DNA from: Dryas octopetala
Lineage: Eukaryota; Streptophyta; Magnoliopsida; Rosales; Rosaceae
Length of the DNA stretch: 64,000 nucleotides
Reading direction: 5' to 3'
NCBI GenBank assembly: GCA_963921425.1
Contig: OY992833.1
Location: 250,501 to 314,500, forward strand
The stretch's first letter is position 1; each line of letters opens with the position of its first letter. The notes beneath the pieces are model-generated. The model saw nothing but the letters and a program-made list of their open reading frames with translations. It ran no database searches and was not told where the DNA came from. Positions 33,401 to 46,479 of this stretch are shown piece after piece. Made by a program: the position numbers and the translations under genes.

Positions 33401-36400
33401 GGACAAAAATTATTAATGGAAGATTGTAGTTTCAAACCTAATTGGTTTCTTAAAAAGGTCAAAAGAGCAATGCTTGCTTTGTCATTTTTAAAAACCTATA
33501 CAAAAATCATTTGAACAAGATTTTTCACAGATAGTTAGTCAACAAGTTAACACTCATGTGTAAAAAATTTCAAAGCATTTGGAGTTGTGTAAATATGGTT
33601 TTCGAAGAGCACAATCTCACACTAGAAAACTGATTTCTACAGAATCACTGTTCATATGGTCAAAAATGCTATTTTTGTGTATACTGAATCAAATTGAGTT
33701 GGAAAAGGTCTAAAATCATGCATATAAACTACTGTAAAAATTTCAGAATTAAATTCTAAGTGTATCAAAGTTCATGTATGAAAAACCTAACACATTTTCT
33801 TTAAGAAATATGCAGAAAAACTGGCAGTTTTTAGTGCAACTTGTAAAATGCACTATAAATCCATAACATGTTGGATTCAAGTGATTCTTGATTCTAAATA
33901 AAGATTAGGATATTTAATTTCATATCTTAAGATGGAAAAACCAAATTTCTTCTAGAAAAATACAGAATTTAAAAACAAGGCAGTGAGGTCAGTGTACTGA
34001 AAATTTGCCAAATAAGAATCAAAACATAAAATTCTTTGGATTTTCTTGAAATGCAAATAACCCTAGCCAATCCACCATCATTCTAATCCTAGAACTGATA
34101 CATACGAACTCAGAGGATTAGTTTTCTTAAGGTTACTTACCAAGTTTCCTTGAAGGCAGCAGGCTGCACCTTCTTCATTCTCCTGAATCCTTGTTTCTTC
34201 TTGAACATCTTCAAGCCTCTTTATATATATATATATATCTCTCTCTCTCTCCCTCCTTCTTTCTTTCTCGTTATCTCAGAATAAATGTGAAAGGAGTTTG
34301 TTTGAATGAAGGTTGGTTTATAAAGATGAAGATGAAGTTGTAGTTGTTGGAGGGAAACTGAACAGTCACCTCTTCATGTTTCTGTTTTTGGAGTGGGAAA
34401 GGGTTTAATGAGAAGGCTTTGTCAGGTTTTGGCTTCCCAAGAGGGCTCTAACTGGCTGGCCAATCCTTTAAGGCCTACTTAAGTGAATAATTAGCCTATT
34501 GGACTAGGCTTAACAACCCATTATCAATCCAAGGTCTTTCCTTGTTTTAATCCACTTAATTAAAACTCATCATTATATTTTCCCCTTTTATTTTCTCTAA
34601 TCCGAAAATACACTCAACCTTCCTTTAGTCATGATCACCATCCCATGCTAAGATCACATATCATATCTCTCACTTAAGTAACCTAGGATTCTTATCCTAG
34701 TTACTAAGGTCGGTTAACTCTAGGGTTTCCAAAGGTCAAACTTTCAACCCTTGGTATTCCTACTTGTTAAATCTATCACTAGTCAAGTGTAGGTATCAAT
34801 CACATTGTCATATACAAGCATAAACAATCATGTGTTCCGAAAAGATCACCCAAGTGTCTCAACAATTTATTTTGTTAAGCAAATGCATAAGTAGGTGCAT
34901 GTATATCAATTTAGACAAGTAAACAAATATACAAGTGTAGGCATGCATGTGATTCCAAAAATATCATTTTAGTACACAAGCAAATCTGTTTAATCAAGTA
35001 ATAAATATAGTGCATGCATAATGATTAAGCCATGAAATAAATGTTTTATAAAACCAACTTGTGGAATAAATCCACATTTGTGTCTCAAAAACTTATAATT
35101 AGTACTAAACTAATTTAGATAATCTAGTAACACCTTTAACCCAAAACCAATGAAATTTGGGGTGTTACACGTGGCGCGTTGCCATTCGTCCAAGCGCGCT
35201 GACAAAGAGCTAAGCAGGTAAGCTCACGGTGAGTTGCATGCGTGATATGTGGCACATTGAATCGCTCCGTTTGTTTTAATCTGGACCATATAGCTAGCCT
35301 CATTAAACCCAGCCAATCTCAGCCATTGATTTCGGGTGAAGATCGGTCACCAGCCAACCAGGTCATGCTGAGCTGCGTGTCTTCTAAACGGGCAACCCAG
35401 ATTCGTTTTGTCTCTGCATACAAGTAGTCTGGCCGAGTATTTTTTTGCCCAATTTGATTTTACCCTCTTGTAAGTGTGTTTTTAGGTGTTTTGTCCAATA
35501 TTGAAAACTTACAACTTCTTCCCACCATCTAGTGTCTATAATAAGAATCTTGTCCCTTATTTTCACTTGCACCACCAAGTGAAGTTTGAGATACTCACTC
35601 TTTGGTTTTTTTGGGAGTCTATCAAGAAGAGACAAACTAAAAGGGAAGAAAATTCTCATAGTTTAAAAGTTTTCTTTTGGAGAGCAAGCTCTAGGAGGAG
35701 AAGTCTATCTAAGGAAGTCTACAACCGAGTAAGTATTAATTCTAATATTTCCCTTTTATTCTTAAGCTTTAATTTTAGGTTTTGCATGCTTAAATTAATT
35801 AAGTATGATTTATTTATTAATTAAGCAGACCTAGCTTTATTTTGGAGATTTAATTGATTAATTAAAGGTTAATAGCATGCAAGATTTAGTAAATTTCTAT
35901 TGTAGAGATTAAGTTGGTTTAATCTAAATTAATTTGTGGAATTGCTTTGAGTTAAAGCAATTAGTCAAGTGGTTTGACTTTAAGATAAAACTTGAAACTT
36001 GTAAACCCTTAACTAGCTTCAAAAAAATAGAGTTCGGTCCACTTAGGACTAGTAACTAGCAACGTGTGACTAAAGAAAAGGTCATACAGTCTTTCGTATT
36101 CGTTATCGTTCCCTAACTTAGAATTTGTTTTCTTTTTTCGAAAAATGTTTTTTCTGGATTTCCAAGTTATCTAGCTACCCAAATCATTAAGATCTCGAGG
36201 TTAAGGTTGCCGTTTTGACTAGTTGCCGATGTGTTGATTTTCAAGTTGCCAAGATAGGACCGTACGCAAACATGGAAGGTTGTGGAAAAGAATACGTGAA
36301 GAGCATTAGATTTCAGGTATGAGAATTTATCTTACATTCCTGACTATGGACTTTGTGTGTGTGTGATATTTTAAATTGTTATAACATGCTATTATTATGT

Positions 36401-37046
36401 TTAGTATGATGAGTTTGAGAGTAAGGGTTACAGAAATAACCTTGGATTCAAATCCCTAAGACTTCTAGAAGGGTTATCATTTAAGTTGTGAAGGGTCTAG
36501 CCAAGGAATTACGTTGCGCGTGCGCCTGTGCGAAGGAGATGCTCATAACTGATAGTGGCGGGTAGTATTGTTATTCAATTGAGAATTTCTACCTCTGTTG
36601 ACCATGACACTCTCACTATGGTAGCTGTTTCGTTGATTACAGCTAGTCGTAGTAGTACCTAATGTGTATCGACCATCTAAGTATTGTTATTTGTGGGTTT
36701 TTATGCATGTTTCCCATATACTGCTGTAGCTGAAGTGTTCAAATGTTTTTATGGAAATATTTTAGTGTTTTGGAAAACAAACTTTCATTGGAAAAGGTTT
36801 TAGGGTGTTGATTTAACTATTTCACTCTAGCGGGTTGGTTAATTTTATTTATCTATTTTGATCATATTATTTACTTAAAAGATCCTATTGTGCAATAGTA
36901 CTCTAATCCAATATGGTTTATTTTAAACAAAAGGCTTAACTCGCCTTGAGTTTATTGGGGAATTAATACTAAATTATTTGTATTAATTTCCATGGGGCAT
37001 TCAAGGTAGGTGTCTCTATCGCATACTTGGGATTTAGGGTGCGACA
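30403..37046. mobile_element. probable solo LTR inserted in the copia RT gene (interrupted)
   Basis: The left end is TGTAGCAACTCGG and the right end GGGTGCGACA, a TG...CA pair. Flanks TTAAG (30398-30402) and TTGAG (37047-37051) match at 4 of 5 bases. Copia RT coding sequence resumes across the gap: FGFSQ ends at about 37050 and SRANSSLF starts at about 30397. Minus the inner insertion (30822-35169) the element is about 2.3 kb, and no retrotransposon coding domain is seen in it, so a large solo LTR is the simplest reading. A DNA-transposon origin is less likely because the termini are not inverted repeats. Confidence 0.65.
30822..35169. mobile_element. 4.3-kb insertion with inverted TGTTACACCCCAAA-type ends
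   Basis: The left end is TGTTACACCCCAAA and the right end TTTGGGGTGTTACA, inverted with one mismatch. On the minus strand it would read TGTAACACCCC...GGGGTGTAACA, the look of some plant gypsy LTRs. A TATATATA/TATAAAGAGG site on the minus strand near 34220-34236 supports an LTR reading. No direct-repeat LTR pair, coding domain or clean 5-bp target duplication was found (flanks CAACG and CGTGG). Alternatively, a DNA element bounded by CACCCCAAA...TTTGGGGTG with a TTA target duplication fits equally well. The interior is AT-rich (about 65-70% by eye) with no gene. Confidence 0.5.
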
Positions 37047-37049
37047 TTG

Positions 37050-37726
37050 AGAGAACCCAAAGCGAAGCTGAAACAAGCTGAAACGATAAAACCAAGCTCG
37101 CAGAGCTTGTTTGAGGCCATAGAGTGCCTTGTGTAATTTGCAAAGAAAGTAAGGTCTCAAAGGATCAACAAATCCCTGAGGTTGCACCATGTATACATCC
37201 TCATTTAAGTAACCTTGGAGGAATACATTTTTGACGTCAATTTGACGCATAGACCACCCCATGGAGAGAGCAAGACTGAGCACGGTACATATAATGGCTG
37301 GTGTGACCACCGGCTAAAAGTATCATAAAAATGAACACCAGGCTGTTGGTGAAAGCCCTTGGCAATAAGGCGAGCTTTATACCTCTCTATAGAACCATCT
37401 AATTTGCGTTTGATATGGAACACCCACTTGCAAACCATTACATTATGAGAACTAAAAGGAGGAACCAAAGACCATGTGTGATTTTTTATGAGAGCATTAA
37501 ATTTCTCACTTATTGCATTGAGCCACTCCAGAAATTTAATCGCTTGGGATAAGTATGTGGACTCAGTGGAAGAGGCAAGTAGAGTGGAAGAGGCAAGTAG
37601 AGTGGCATGAGCTTGGATCAAAGGATATCTTACTATGTCATCTATGTGGATTTTATGAGTGACAATGCCAACCTTCAGCCTCGTGGTCATGGAATGAGTG
37701 GGAGGTGGCAGTGGAGGAAGAGCCAC
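37050..37726 (-). pseudogene. copia RT N-terminal half remnant
   Basis: The minus strand encodes HSMTTRLKVGI, then FLEWLNAISEKFNALIKNHTW and KWVFHIKRKLDGSIERYKAR-LIAKGFHQQPG, followed in another frame by [20 protein letters not shown] and [20 protein letters not shown]. These are the standard motifs of the copia reverse transcriptase N-terminal half. A frameshift near 37310 separates the two parts. The frame stops at the 30403-37046 insertion. Confidence 0.88.
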
Positions 37727-37739
37727 GGGTGTAGTAGTT

Positions 37740-38760
37740 GCAGCTACAGTTGGAGATGGTGAAGGTGGTGAAGTAGGAGGTGCAACATCATTGTTAGCAG
37801 GCTCATCGTGTGCTGGTGAAGCGGCTGTTGTGGTGGTGGAGGAACCACAAGACTAAGTTCAAGCTCAACTAAAGGAGTATAAGAGTTCACGATTAGCTTG
37901 GCAAAAGAAAAACTAACTTCATTGAACACAACATGCCGTGAGATGTAGACTCGTTAAGTCACCAGATCGAGGCACCGATAGCCTTTATGTTGCAAACTGT
38001 AACCCAAAAAGACACATTCTTTGGAACGGTGTATTAGTTTGTTAGAAACATAATTACCAAGAAATGGAAAACATGCATAACCAAAGGTTCTAATTAAGGT
38101 GGGAATAACTAAGAGAAGTCGGATATAAGAGAAAGTAGGGACTAAACCATGACAACACCGGTGTAGGAAGAATATTGATAAGGTGAACCGCAATGATAGC
38201 GACTTCAACCCATAGACTGAGTAGAGCATGACATGTAGATAATAAAGTGCGAGTCATATCAGCTATATGGCGATGCTTTCGCTCAGCCAGACCATTCTGT
38301 TAAGGTGTCTGGGGACAAAAGAGACGGTGTTGAATACCTAAAGAACGACAAAGGGAAGAAAATTCATGGTTAACATATTTAGTTTCACCATCAGATTGAA
38401 GAAACTTAATGGAGGAATTAAAGAATTGCGAACCATAGAAATAAATGTGTGAAAATGAATAGTGACCTCAGATTTGCGCCTCATGGAATAAATCCAAGAG
38501 TAACGCAAATAATCATCCGTAATTAATAATAATATTTAAAACCAGATTGAGACGAAATTGTAGATATCCAGACATCATAATGAACTAAATAAAATGGAAA
38601 CATGGCACGTTTATTATTAATGGAAAAAAGAAGCCTAGTAGACTTGCTTAGAGCACAGCTCTTATAAAAGAAGTCTTGATTACATAAATTAGAACCTAAA
38701 CTAAAGCCTAAACGACGAAGAATTGAAGACGAAGGGTGAGACGGTTGTGCCAAACCGAAG
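37740..38760 (-). pseudogene. copia integrase remnant
   Basis: At 38523-38753 HPSSSILRRLG and a CALSKSTRLLFS segment correspond to the HHCC zinc-binding N-terminus of copia integrase. At 37954-38229 LIRTFGYACFPFL, HRSKECVFLGYS and HKGYRCLD are the usual C-terminal integrase motifs. The catalytic core between them is broken by frameshifts and stops. Confidence 0.82.
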
Positions 38761-38882
38761 ACAAAAGGGACGCAGCTAAAGCTTGTGGAGACGAGACAGA
38801 GAGAGGGTATAACTCATCTCTACATGGGCCCTGAAAAAGAGGTAAACCAGATTTGAGGCCAGTAATTTGGAAACCAAAAGGA

Positions 38883-40202
38883 TCAGAAAAAAAAAATTAA
38901 CAAAATTGTCTTTGGTGAATTGTGCAACATATAGTAAAATTTTATGCAAAGAAGGGACACGAAAAACATTATTGATAGTAAAATCTGGGTTATGGTAATG
39001 GTATCACCATTACCCAAGAGAACATTATTGTTACCACCATATGGAGTTGAATTGGGTACAAGATTGCTAGTCATATGATATGTGGCGCTAGTGTCAGAAA
39101 TCCAAGTCATCTCAAGAAAGGTCGGTTTTGGTAGAGCTAGATGAAAACCAGCAGTATGAAGGAAGTCTGGACCAAAATGCCTATGTGGACATATATGAGC
39201 CGTATGTTGGTTGGTGGAACAAGTGGAGCACCATTGATTGTGAGCAGCATCTAAGATACCAAAAGAGGGAACCCAAGTCCTACGGACAGTAGAACTTTGC
39301 TAGAATTAAGGAGGAAGGTAGGAAGGGCAATAGGAACCCGTACCATTTCATGACGGCATAAACTGCTGCTGGTAATGACCGCCACCACCACCGCACCCTT
39401 GTCTGCGACCCCAACGACCACCACCACATCGGTTACCACTTCCGCCACCGCAGTTGCCACTACCACCACGGTTTGATGGTGCTTGCCGAGGCATATAGGA
39501 CTGCTGCTACTGATTTTGGTGTTGTTGTTGGGCAACATGAGCTTGAGAAGAATAATCAATCATAGAAGATTACATGGCAGCATGGGACTCAAAAGAAAGA
39601 AACCAAGACCATAAATCAGAGAAAGTATAAAAGGGATCAGTGTTGAGGATGACAGTGACAAGCATATCATAGTTAGAATCAAGACCACGCAGTGTAGCAG
39701 TGACAAGATCAGGATCAGAGATATGTTGCTTAATCGCAGCAAGAGAATCAGCAAGAATCTTGACCTGTTGAAGATATTCAGTAATCGACTTGCTACCTTT
39801 CTTGATGCCGAGAAGTTGAAACTGAGTGGTGGCTGCATTGGCAATGGATTTCTAAGAAAAGTGTCGATGTTGAAGGCAGTCCCACACAACCTTGGAAGAT
39901 TCCTGCCCAACAACCATGGCAAGGATGGGCTCGTAAAGAGTAGACGTCAAATAACTCATAACAAGTTGATCTTTTTGGAACCAAGATGTATAAGCTGGAT
40001 TAACCAAAAGATCAGTAGCAGGAGCAGTGGAAGGGATGGTTTTAGGAGGAGCCGTAGAAGAACCATCTATATAATGCCATAAATCATGACCAATGAGAAA
40101 TGATCGCATTTGAGTCGACCAAAGGAGATAGTTGGAGTCTGTAAGTTTGAGGAAGGAGGCGACATTAGGACCTGAGGGATAAGAGGAATCAAAAGTCAAC
40201 AT
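38883..40202 (-). pseudogene. copia gag and protease remnant
   Basis: Gag starts at an ATG at 40202 (MLTFDSSYPSGPNVASFLKL, then NYLLWSTQMRSFLIGHDLW). After a frameshift near 39852 it continues to a His/Gln-Gly-rich tail and a CSTCSTNQHTAHIC zinc knuckle (CX2CX4HX4C) near 39200-39245. The protease motif WISDTSATYHMTS lies near 39070-39110 (the usual DTGA is DTSA here). Several stops make it non-functional. Confidence 0.88.
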
Positions 40203-40303
40203 GGTGAGATATTGGCGTGAAGAGGAGGAGGCATGCAGCTAGGGTTTGAAGCTAGGGTTGGAAAAGAAAGAAAAATTAGATTTGAGGTGTGGTTAGACTA
40301 GTT

Positions 40304-40315
40304 GCTCTGATACCA
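40304..40315 (-). other. primer-binding site of the copia element
   Basis: The minus strand reads TGGTATCAGAGC directly next to the LTR, complementary to the 3' end of plant initiator methionine tRNA. Confidence 0.9.
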
Positions 40316-40476
40316 TGTGAGCAAACTATTTTCATTAATTCACAAAGTAATTTACAAGAGGTATTTATAATACACATGTACAAGGGATTGACTTGAGTCC
40401 AAAGTAATACAATCTTAACATATAAGAAACCTAACTGGGCTAGGAACCTAATTCTACAACATGTCGTTCACTAACA
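40316..40476 (-). repeat. 5' LTR of the copia element
   Basis: 161 bp, TGTGAG...ACTAACA, paired with 29131-29291. Confidence 0.9.
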
Positions 40477-40481
40477 AGTTT

Positions 40482-43400
40482 GAATGGTGGGGTGTGAAAG
40501 CTTTGAATATGTTTAAGAATTTGAGTCCTAAATGGTTTACTGTGCACATAACATAAATGGATTTGAAGTTGCTTCAAATTTTACAACTTGAGATGTTGAG
40601 ATGTTGTAGCCTGGTGAGGTTGGTGAAAGTAGTTGTAGATTATTAGAGTTCCGGTCCCAAATCATAGATGGGTCTCTTTCCTATGTCAGAACATTAATTT
40701 TTTTGTATATATATATATGTATATTTTTTTTTTCTTTTGAGGTGTTAATTCTTTAACCATTAGATTGTGTTATAGTGATGTGGCAGCTTTGTATTGAAAG
40801 TCAAGTAGATCCTAACACCCAAAATCCAAGCAGACGATCCATGTCCATTCATAAGTTGAAGACATGTCAATACTCTATGGATGAAACAAAGTAATAAATT
40901 AAAAAAAAACTAAAAATTCAATTAAAAATAAATAAACCAAAAACGCCCAAACCCTCCCTCACCCATTGCAACCACCCACCACCTCTCCTCCCTTCCTTCT
41001 CACCAGTCGACTCTACCTTCCCTTCGGTCAACAATCCATTTTCTTTCTATTTCTCACCACCCTTTACTTATCTCTTTCTTCTCCACTTTATTCCTCTTTC
41101 TGTCTCTATCCCGTTAATTTTCTTGTAGAGAGGGGGAAAGAGGGGGAAAGAGAGGGAAAGAAAGGGGCACGTGATGGAGTAAATTAGAACTTTTTTAGGT
41201 CAAAAGAAATTGATGAAATTCAAAAATTGGAGCACAATTAAAATAATTAGTAATCTACAATACCAAAATTGAGATAATTGAAACTATAGGTAGCTTAGTG
41301 GAATTTGACCCAAATTATATGTACTAAAATTGCAATTTGGCATTTTTCTTCTTGGTAACTATGATTTTAGTCATTGTGTTTGACCTGCAATCAATATTCA
41401 ATATACTAATTAAACAGCGGACAAAGTAAGATGTAGGCTTATTATTGCAACAAATTACAAATTCAAGTGGCAATATGGTTTGATTTGTTTTTTCTGTGAA
41501 AATGTGAAACCATCCTAAATTCCCAATAGTCTAGGGGCATAAAGGTAATTTTATTTTAATAAACTAAGAGGGCTATTATTTGAACACCCTTATTCCTCTC
41601 CCTGCACATCTTTTTCTCAACTCACACACTTTTTTTTGTTTTTAATTTATTCAATTTCTCGATACACACCCCTAAAATTTTTAAAATACCCTTATTACAC
41701 AATAAAAAAAACAAAAACCTAGCATAGCCCCCGACCCCACCACTCGTCGCCTTTGTTGACAGCTGTCTAACCTACCGGCTTCCCTTTCCTTTTTCTCTCT
41801 CCCTCTCTATATCTTTCCCTCTCTCTCTTACCTCTTCTTTCTATCTCTCTCTCTTCTTTCCTTTATCCCTCTCTCTGGTCTGTTGCAACATAGTAGAGAG
41901 AGAGGGACATAGGAGATAAAAGAAAGAGACAGAGAGGGAATGAGAGAGGGGTAGAGAGAGGGAGAGAGAGAATGAGGGATAGATAAAGGAAGGGAGGGCA
42001 GTGGGAGGTGGGGTCAAGACTTCAGGTGGTTAGGTTGGGGTAGGTTGTCCTTTATGGTTATTTGAGTTTGGGCTCAAACTGTAATTTTATTATATAAAAG
42101 AGAGGGGTGTGTAATGAGAGAAAAATGAGTGTTTATATAGCAATTCTCAGTAATAAAATAACTAGAAATTTTTTTAAATAGAATTGGGGTGTAAAGAGTA
42201 GTTAGGGTACATAGAAGAGAAAAAGAGTAATTCTATTTAGACCTAATTTATTTATTTTTATCCCCAACACACTCTTTACACCCAACTCTAAAATTAAAAT
42301 TATAAAACTATTTCTATAGCAACACCCAACACCACCTAAATAACTGTGGCCAGAGAGTCAAATAGGTCGGGAAGAAAGAATCTGAGGTTGGGTCGGACGA
42401 CATACATCTTGAAAGGAAGGTTCATTCTTTGAATCCGATGGTGACTTTTGTTCCACTGATATCGTCAAGCTTGGACATGGTGCAACAAGAAGAGAATTAG
42501 CAGAATAGGATAAAGAATTTTTTATTATCATCTACCTTCCTACCCCACCCACCGGCCTAATCCTGAATCTACTTTAGACTAGCTTTACATTACGAATACC
42601 ACTGGGGGAGTTCGAGGGAAGAATTATATTCTTAATTTGTGTTTGGGCTACAATACTATGAATCCTAACTGTTTCATGTTGGATTTAAACAAAATGGGGA
42701 GAGTTTCGAAAAAATAAAAAATTTGTATTTTGTTCGACACTAGTGAATTGAACACTCCAGACGCCACCATACCAAACTGGTTTAGGAACATTCGACGTGG
42801 AACAATCGAAAAATTATTTTTGAAAATTTTGGGGAAGCGTTCGACTAATGACTACTAAATGTCCTTCTTTATATTCGGTGGCTTGTGACCAAACGTCACT
42901 CAACGTCTTCAGCCTTGGTGTGCCGAACGTCACTCAATATGTTCGGACCTAGTGTGCCTAACATATCCCGATTCTAGTTTTTAAAAGTAAGAACTTTTTT
43001 CGTTAAAACTCGAAAGAATGATTGGACACTTTATTTGAAGATGCCCAAAGCGCGATTTGAGCATTTGTTTGTTGATATTACACATATTTGCATCAATATA
43101 CAAAGTGTTTTAGTGAATTTAATTTTTTGTTAGAGTTGAGTGGGGAGGATAAATGATGTTGGTTATAAAGTGGTTTTAGATTGGGTATAAAGATGATCAA
43201 AGACAGAGCCACAGCTAGACTAGTGTCCATGGCCCCCCACCGTTTATGGTTCCCTTTAATATATTACAAATCCCTCTTAATAGAATAATTAGTATGTAAT
43301 TATATCATGATAAATTTAATAGTGGCCCCTCCTCTTTGATTTTTAAATACACATAGTTGCCCCTCATTCTCTTATAAATTTTAAATTAAAGGTCACTCAA

Positions 43401-43755
43401 TCAATTTTAGGTATAGTTTAAAGGATAAAAACGTTTTTAGTCTGGTTTCAAAACCACATACAATATTTAGTGCTTGTGTTTTATGTTATTTGCAATATAT
43501 GACAATTTTAACAATTTCAATTTTTGTTTGAAAATTAAATTGAATGTTACATACATGAAATTTTGTCATTTTTTAGTAAAACTTGCGAGTTTATACAAGC
43601 TAGTTATTAGTTTTAATTTGAAAAATTTTTCATGTTGGGTTATAAAATATCCTAAAATTGCAAACAATGTAAAACAAATACCGAATTTTAAAACCACATA
43701 AACTAAATATATTTTTGGCGTAAAACTGGGAAACCAAAAATGTTTATTTCCTATA
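40482..43755. other. intergenic DNA with a purine/pyrimidine fold-back region
   Basis: At about 41560-42150 a pyrimidine-rich tract (41785-41880) is followed by its purine-rich near-complement (41890-42000), flanked by weakly inverted ends (CTATTATTTGAACACCC and GTGTTTATATAGCAATT). This may be an old non-autonomous fold-back element. No gene is supported; short open frames at 40966 and 43474 have no domain. Confidence 0.4.
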
Positions 43756-43764
43756 TTATAATTA

Positions 43765-43955
43765 CAGTAATGCTACACTTACCACATTTTTATACCACAA
43801 TTTCATACCATCTCACATGGCATTCATACATTGGACACTAAAAATTAAAAAATAAAACCTAAAAAAGAAAAAGGAAATATCATTCCAGTAAAGTAATAAC
43901 ACATCAAGTGGGATACAAATGTGGGAAAAAAAATGTGGGACAACTAGCATTATTG
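43765..43955. mobile_element. 191-bp Mutator-type MITE
   Basis: The ends CAGTAATGCTA and TAGCATTATTG are inverted with one mismatch. A perfect 9-bp target duplication TTATAATTA flanks it (43756-43764 and 43956-43964). The subterminal CCACATTT motifs are inverted too. Confidence 0.82.
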
Positions 43956-44732
43956 TTATAATTATAAGGCTTGTTATTCTATTTGCCTGAACATAGTTCA
44001 AATTCTCACTTTTATCCCCTGACTTTTTTTTTTTGGTCTCAAGTTACCCCTAACGCTATGCTCACTGTCTCACTTAACTCGATTTCGTCAAATCCACCGT
44101 TACCCCTGCTGTGATTTTGCAGCCACCACCATCTGCAATCTTCACCATCTACAACCCCTCCCTCACCACCATCTGCATCGGCCAGACTCACCACCAACAC
44201 CAGCCGGCAGCCCCACTACAGCACCGACCTCCCATCTGCCCAAGACTTCACTGAAGTCACCTTAAACGGCGTCATCTGAGTCCTCCCTTCCAATGCCACC
44301 CCGACTAGACCCGCTCTACCCAAACCCCAGTCCCATTCAACCTCGGCAACCGACACCACCCCTATTGGGACCCACTTCAACTTGTTGGTAGGGAAGATGG
44401 CGATCTAAGAACTCCAAACCAGAACCAACTTTCTCAACCAAAGCTGGCAGCCCATCTTTGGCCGATGCAGATGGTGGGGGTGGGTGCATTGCCAATCGGG
44501 AATGGAGGGTGGGGGTGAGTGCAAGGAGGAAAATTTCGTTTTTTTAGGAGGTGGAGATTTTATAAAAATACCAAGATATTTTCGTTCAAAATTCTCCAAA
44601 TTTCGGCGAAAATATCGCATGAGGGTGGGATTTCTAGGTATGAGGGCGGTTTTCTTCTTTCTTCATGATGTTTTTTGGTTTCAACACCACCAATTCGATT
44701 GTTGACCACCAGATCCGTTGGTCTGCAAGAGT

Positions 44733-45562
44733 TAGGGGTGGGCATTTATTATCGAAATATCGAAACTGAACCCGTACCATACTGTACCGTGTCAATTTTA
44801 TACAAAAAAACAATATCGATTACATACCGTACCGATACCGTACCATACCAATTATAAATTGGTATGATATAGGTATGAAACTTTCAATACCGTAATATAC
44901 CGTACCGTACCAAATTATATTTAATTTAATTATTTAATATTTTTTTAATTAGGTGTTGCCATATTAGTGGCTATTTGGGCAAAGAGAAATGAAAAATAGT
45001 GTAGACTGTTTGGTGATGTTGCAGCCTGCAAGTACTAACTAAGTAGTGTTTATTGTTTTTAATAACTACTATTGTGTATTTGTCTTGGTTGTTTGTAATA
45101 AGCCATAAGGCTAAAGTACTAACTACCATTGTGTATTTGTGTTGACTACTTGTAATAACTAATAAGCCATAAGGCTTAAGTACTACTATTGTTTTTGACT
45201 GTTTGTACTTTGTAATAAGCCATAAGGCTTAATTATTTTGGCTTTGAGGACTGTCAGGTTGGGTTTTGTTTTATCTTTTGGTTGGGAAAAAATATTTCTT
45301 GTTTGTAAGTTGTAACTGAATAACTCAGTGCACACTGCATTCTATTCTATGTTATTATTGTTTGTGATTTCTAATTCTATACAACCAAATATTTACAATG
45401 TAAAGTTAGACAATTACTAGCAAATGATTGACAATTAATATGTAAGAATAAAAGTGCAAGGAATTATGGTATGGTACCAGTTTTAAAAATGTCAATACCG
45501 TACCGAATAATAATTTCGGTATGGGGCTCATACCGTCCCATACCGTACCGTGCCCACCCCTA
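44733..45562. mobile_element. hAT-like non-autonomous element (830 bp)
   Basis: It begins TAGGGGTGGGCA and ends TGCCCACCCCTA, perfect 12-bp inverted ends. The target duplication is GCAAGAGT (44725-44732) and GCATGAGT (45563-45570), 7 of 8 matching. Subterminal DNA is full of ACCGTACC motifs. There is no transposase frame. Confidence 0.85.
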
Positions 45563-46479
45563 GCATGAGTAATGGATAGCAATAACATTAATCAGTGGGT
45601 AGCAACAACATTAATGGATAGCCCGCAAGCACAACGTACATCCTTTCCATGTGGTTGTCTTAGACTCTTAATGGATAGCAATTAAGTTCTATTAATCAGT
45701 GGGTTTAGGAGAGAGATGAACGGTGAGAGAGAAAGATGAGGTTGGGGAGAGAGAGGAAGTTCTGTTAATCAGTGGGTTTCAGAGAGAGATGAACGGCGAG
45801 AGACAGAGATATGAGAGAGATGATGTCTGGTGTGTGTGTGGCGGCTGGAAGAGAGAATGACATATAAATTTTCGGTTTGAGTTTCTTTTATACTAAACCC
45901 TAGTTGGTGAAAAGACTAAAATACCCCTCAACCTTCGTTTGTCTGCAACTCCAAAACACGTTTCGTATGCATCTACACGCTCGTTGACCCGAGACCTTTC
46001 CAACAAGACTAAAATCAAGACTGAGCCTTTCCTAATTTTTATTGTTCTTTAATGGCACGTTGTAATCACTTAAAATCAAAATAACTCACCAAAATTAACT
46101 TCAAGGTTCGAAAAACGTTCTATAAAATCTCGTGAGCTCGTCTCAATAAATCTTATTTTTCTACGACTTCAAATTCATTTATTGTCATCCAAAATTCCTC
46201 AAAAAAATTCTAAATTTCTAATATCTCCAAATTAACAAGATAATTATCAATAAATCACTATTTACTCCAAAATAAATTATAAATTAACTTTTTCGAGATC
46301 TCACAATCTATTTGGATTGTGTTTGGTTATTGGGTTAAGGGGTTTAGAAAATAATAATACATGTCATTTTCTTATTTGTCCACATATGTTTTAAGGACAA
46401 TTGGATTCAAAATGATTAAATATCCCTTAAAAAGTGGTCATTTTTATGTAATTGTTAATTAATGAACTATTTTTATTTA

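Larger units (their letters stand above)
29131..40476 (-). mobile_element. degenerate Ty1/copia retrotransposon, split by nested insertions
   Basis: Paired 161-bp LTRs (29131-29291 and 40316-40476) begin TGTGAG and end ACTAACA and differ at about 11 positions by eye (~7%). The flanks GGTTT (29126-29130) and AGTTT (40477-40481) match at 4 of 5 bases as a target duplication. Directly inside the right LTR the minus strand reads TGGTATCAGAGC, the initiator-Met-tRNA primer-binding site. Inside the left LTR it reads GAGGGGGAG, a polypurine tract. Gag, protease, integrase, RT and RNase H remnants follow in copia order on the minus strand, all with stops and frameshifts. A 6.6-kb insertion (30403-37046) interrupts RT. 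Without it the element would be about 4.7 kb, a normal copia size. Confidence 0.9.

Noticed and set aside
29131-40476. A single intact 11-kb LTR retrotransposon
   Set aside because: RT is split by a clean insertion, and all coding parts carry stops or frameshifts. The length comes from nested elements.
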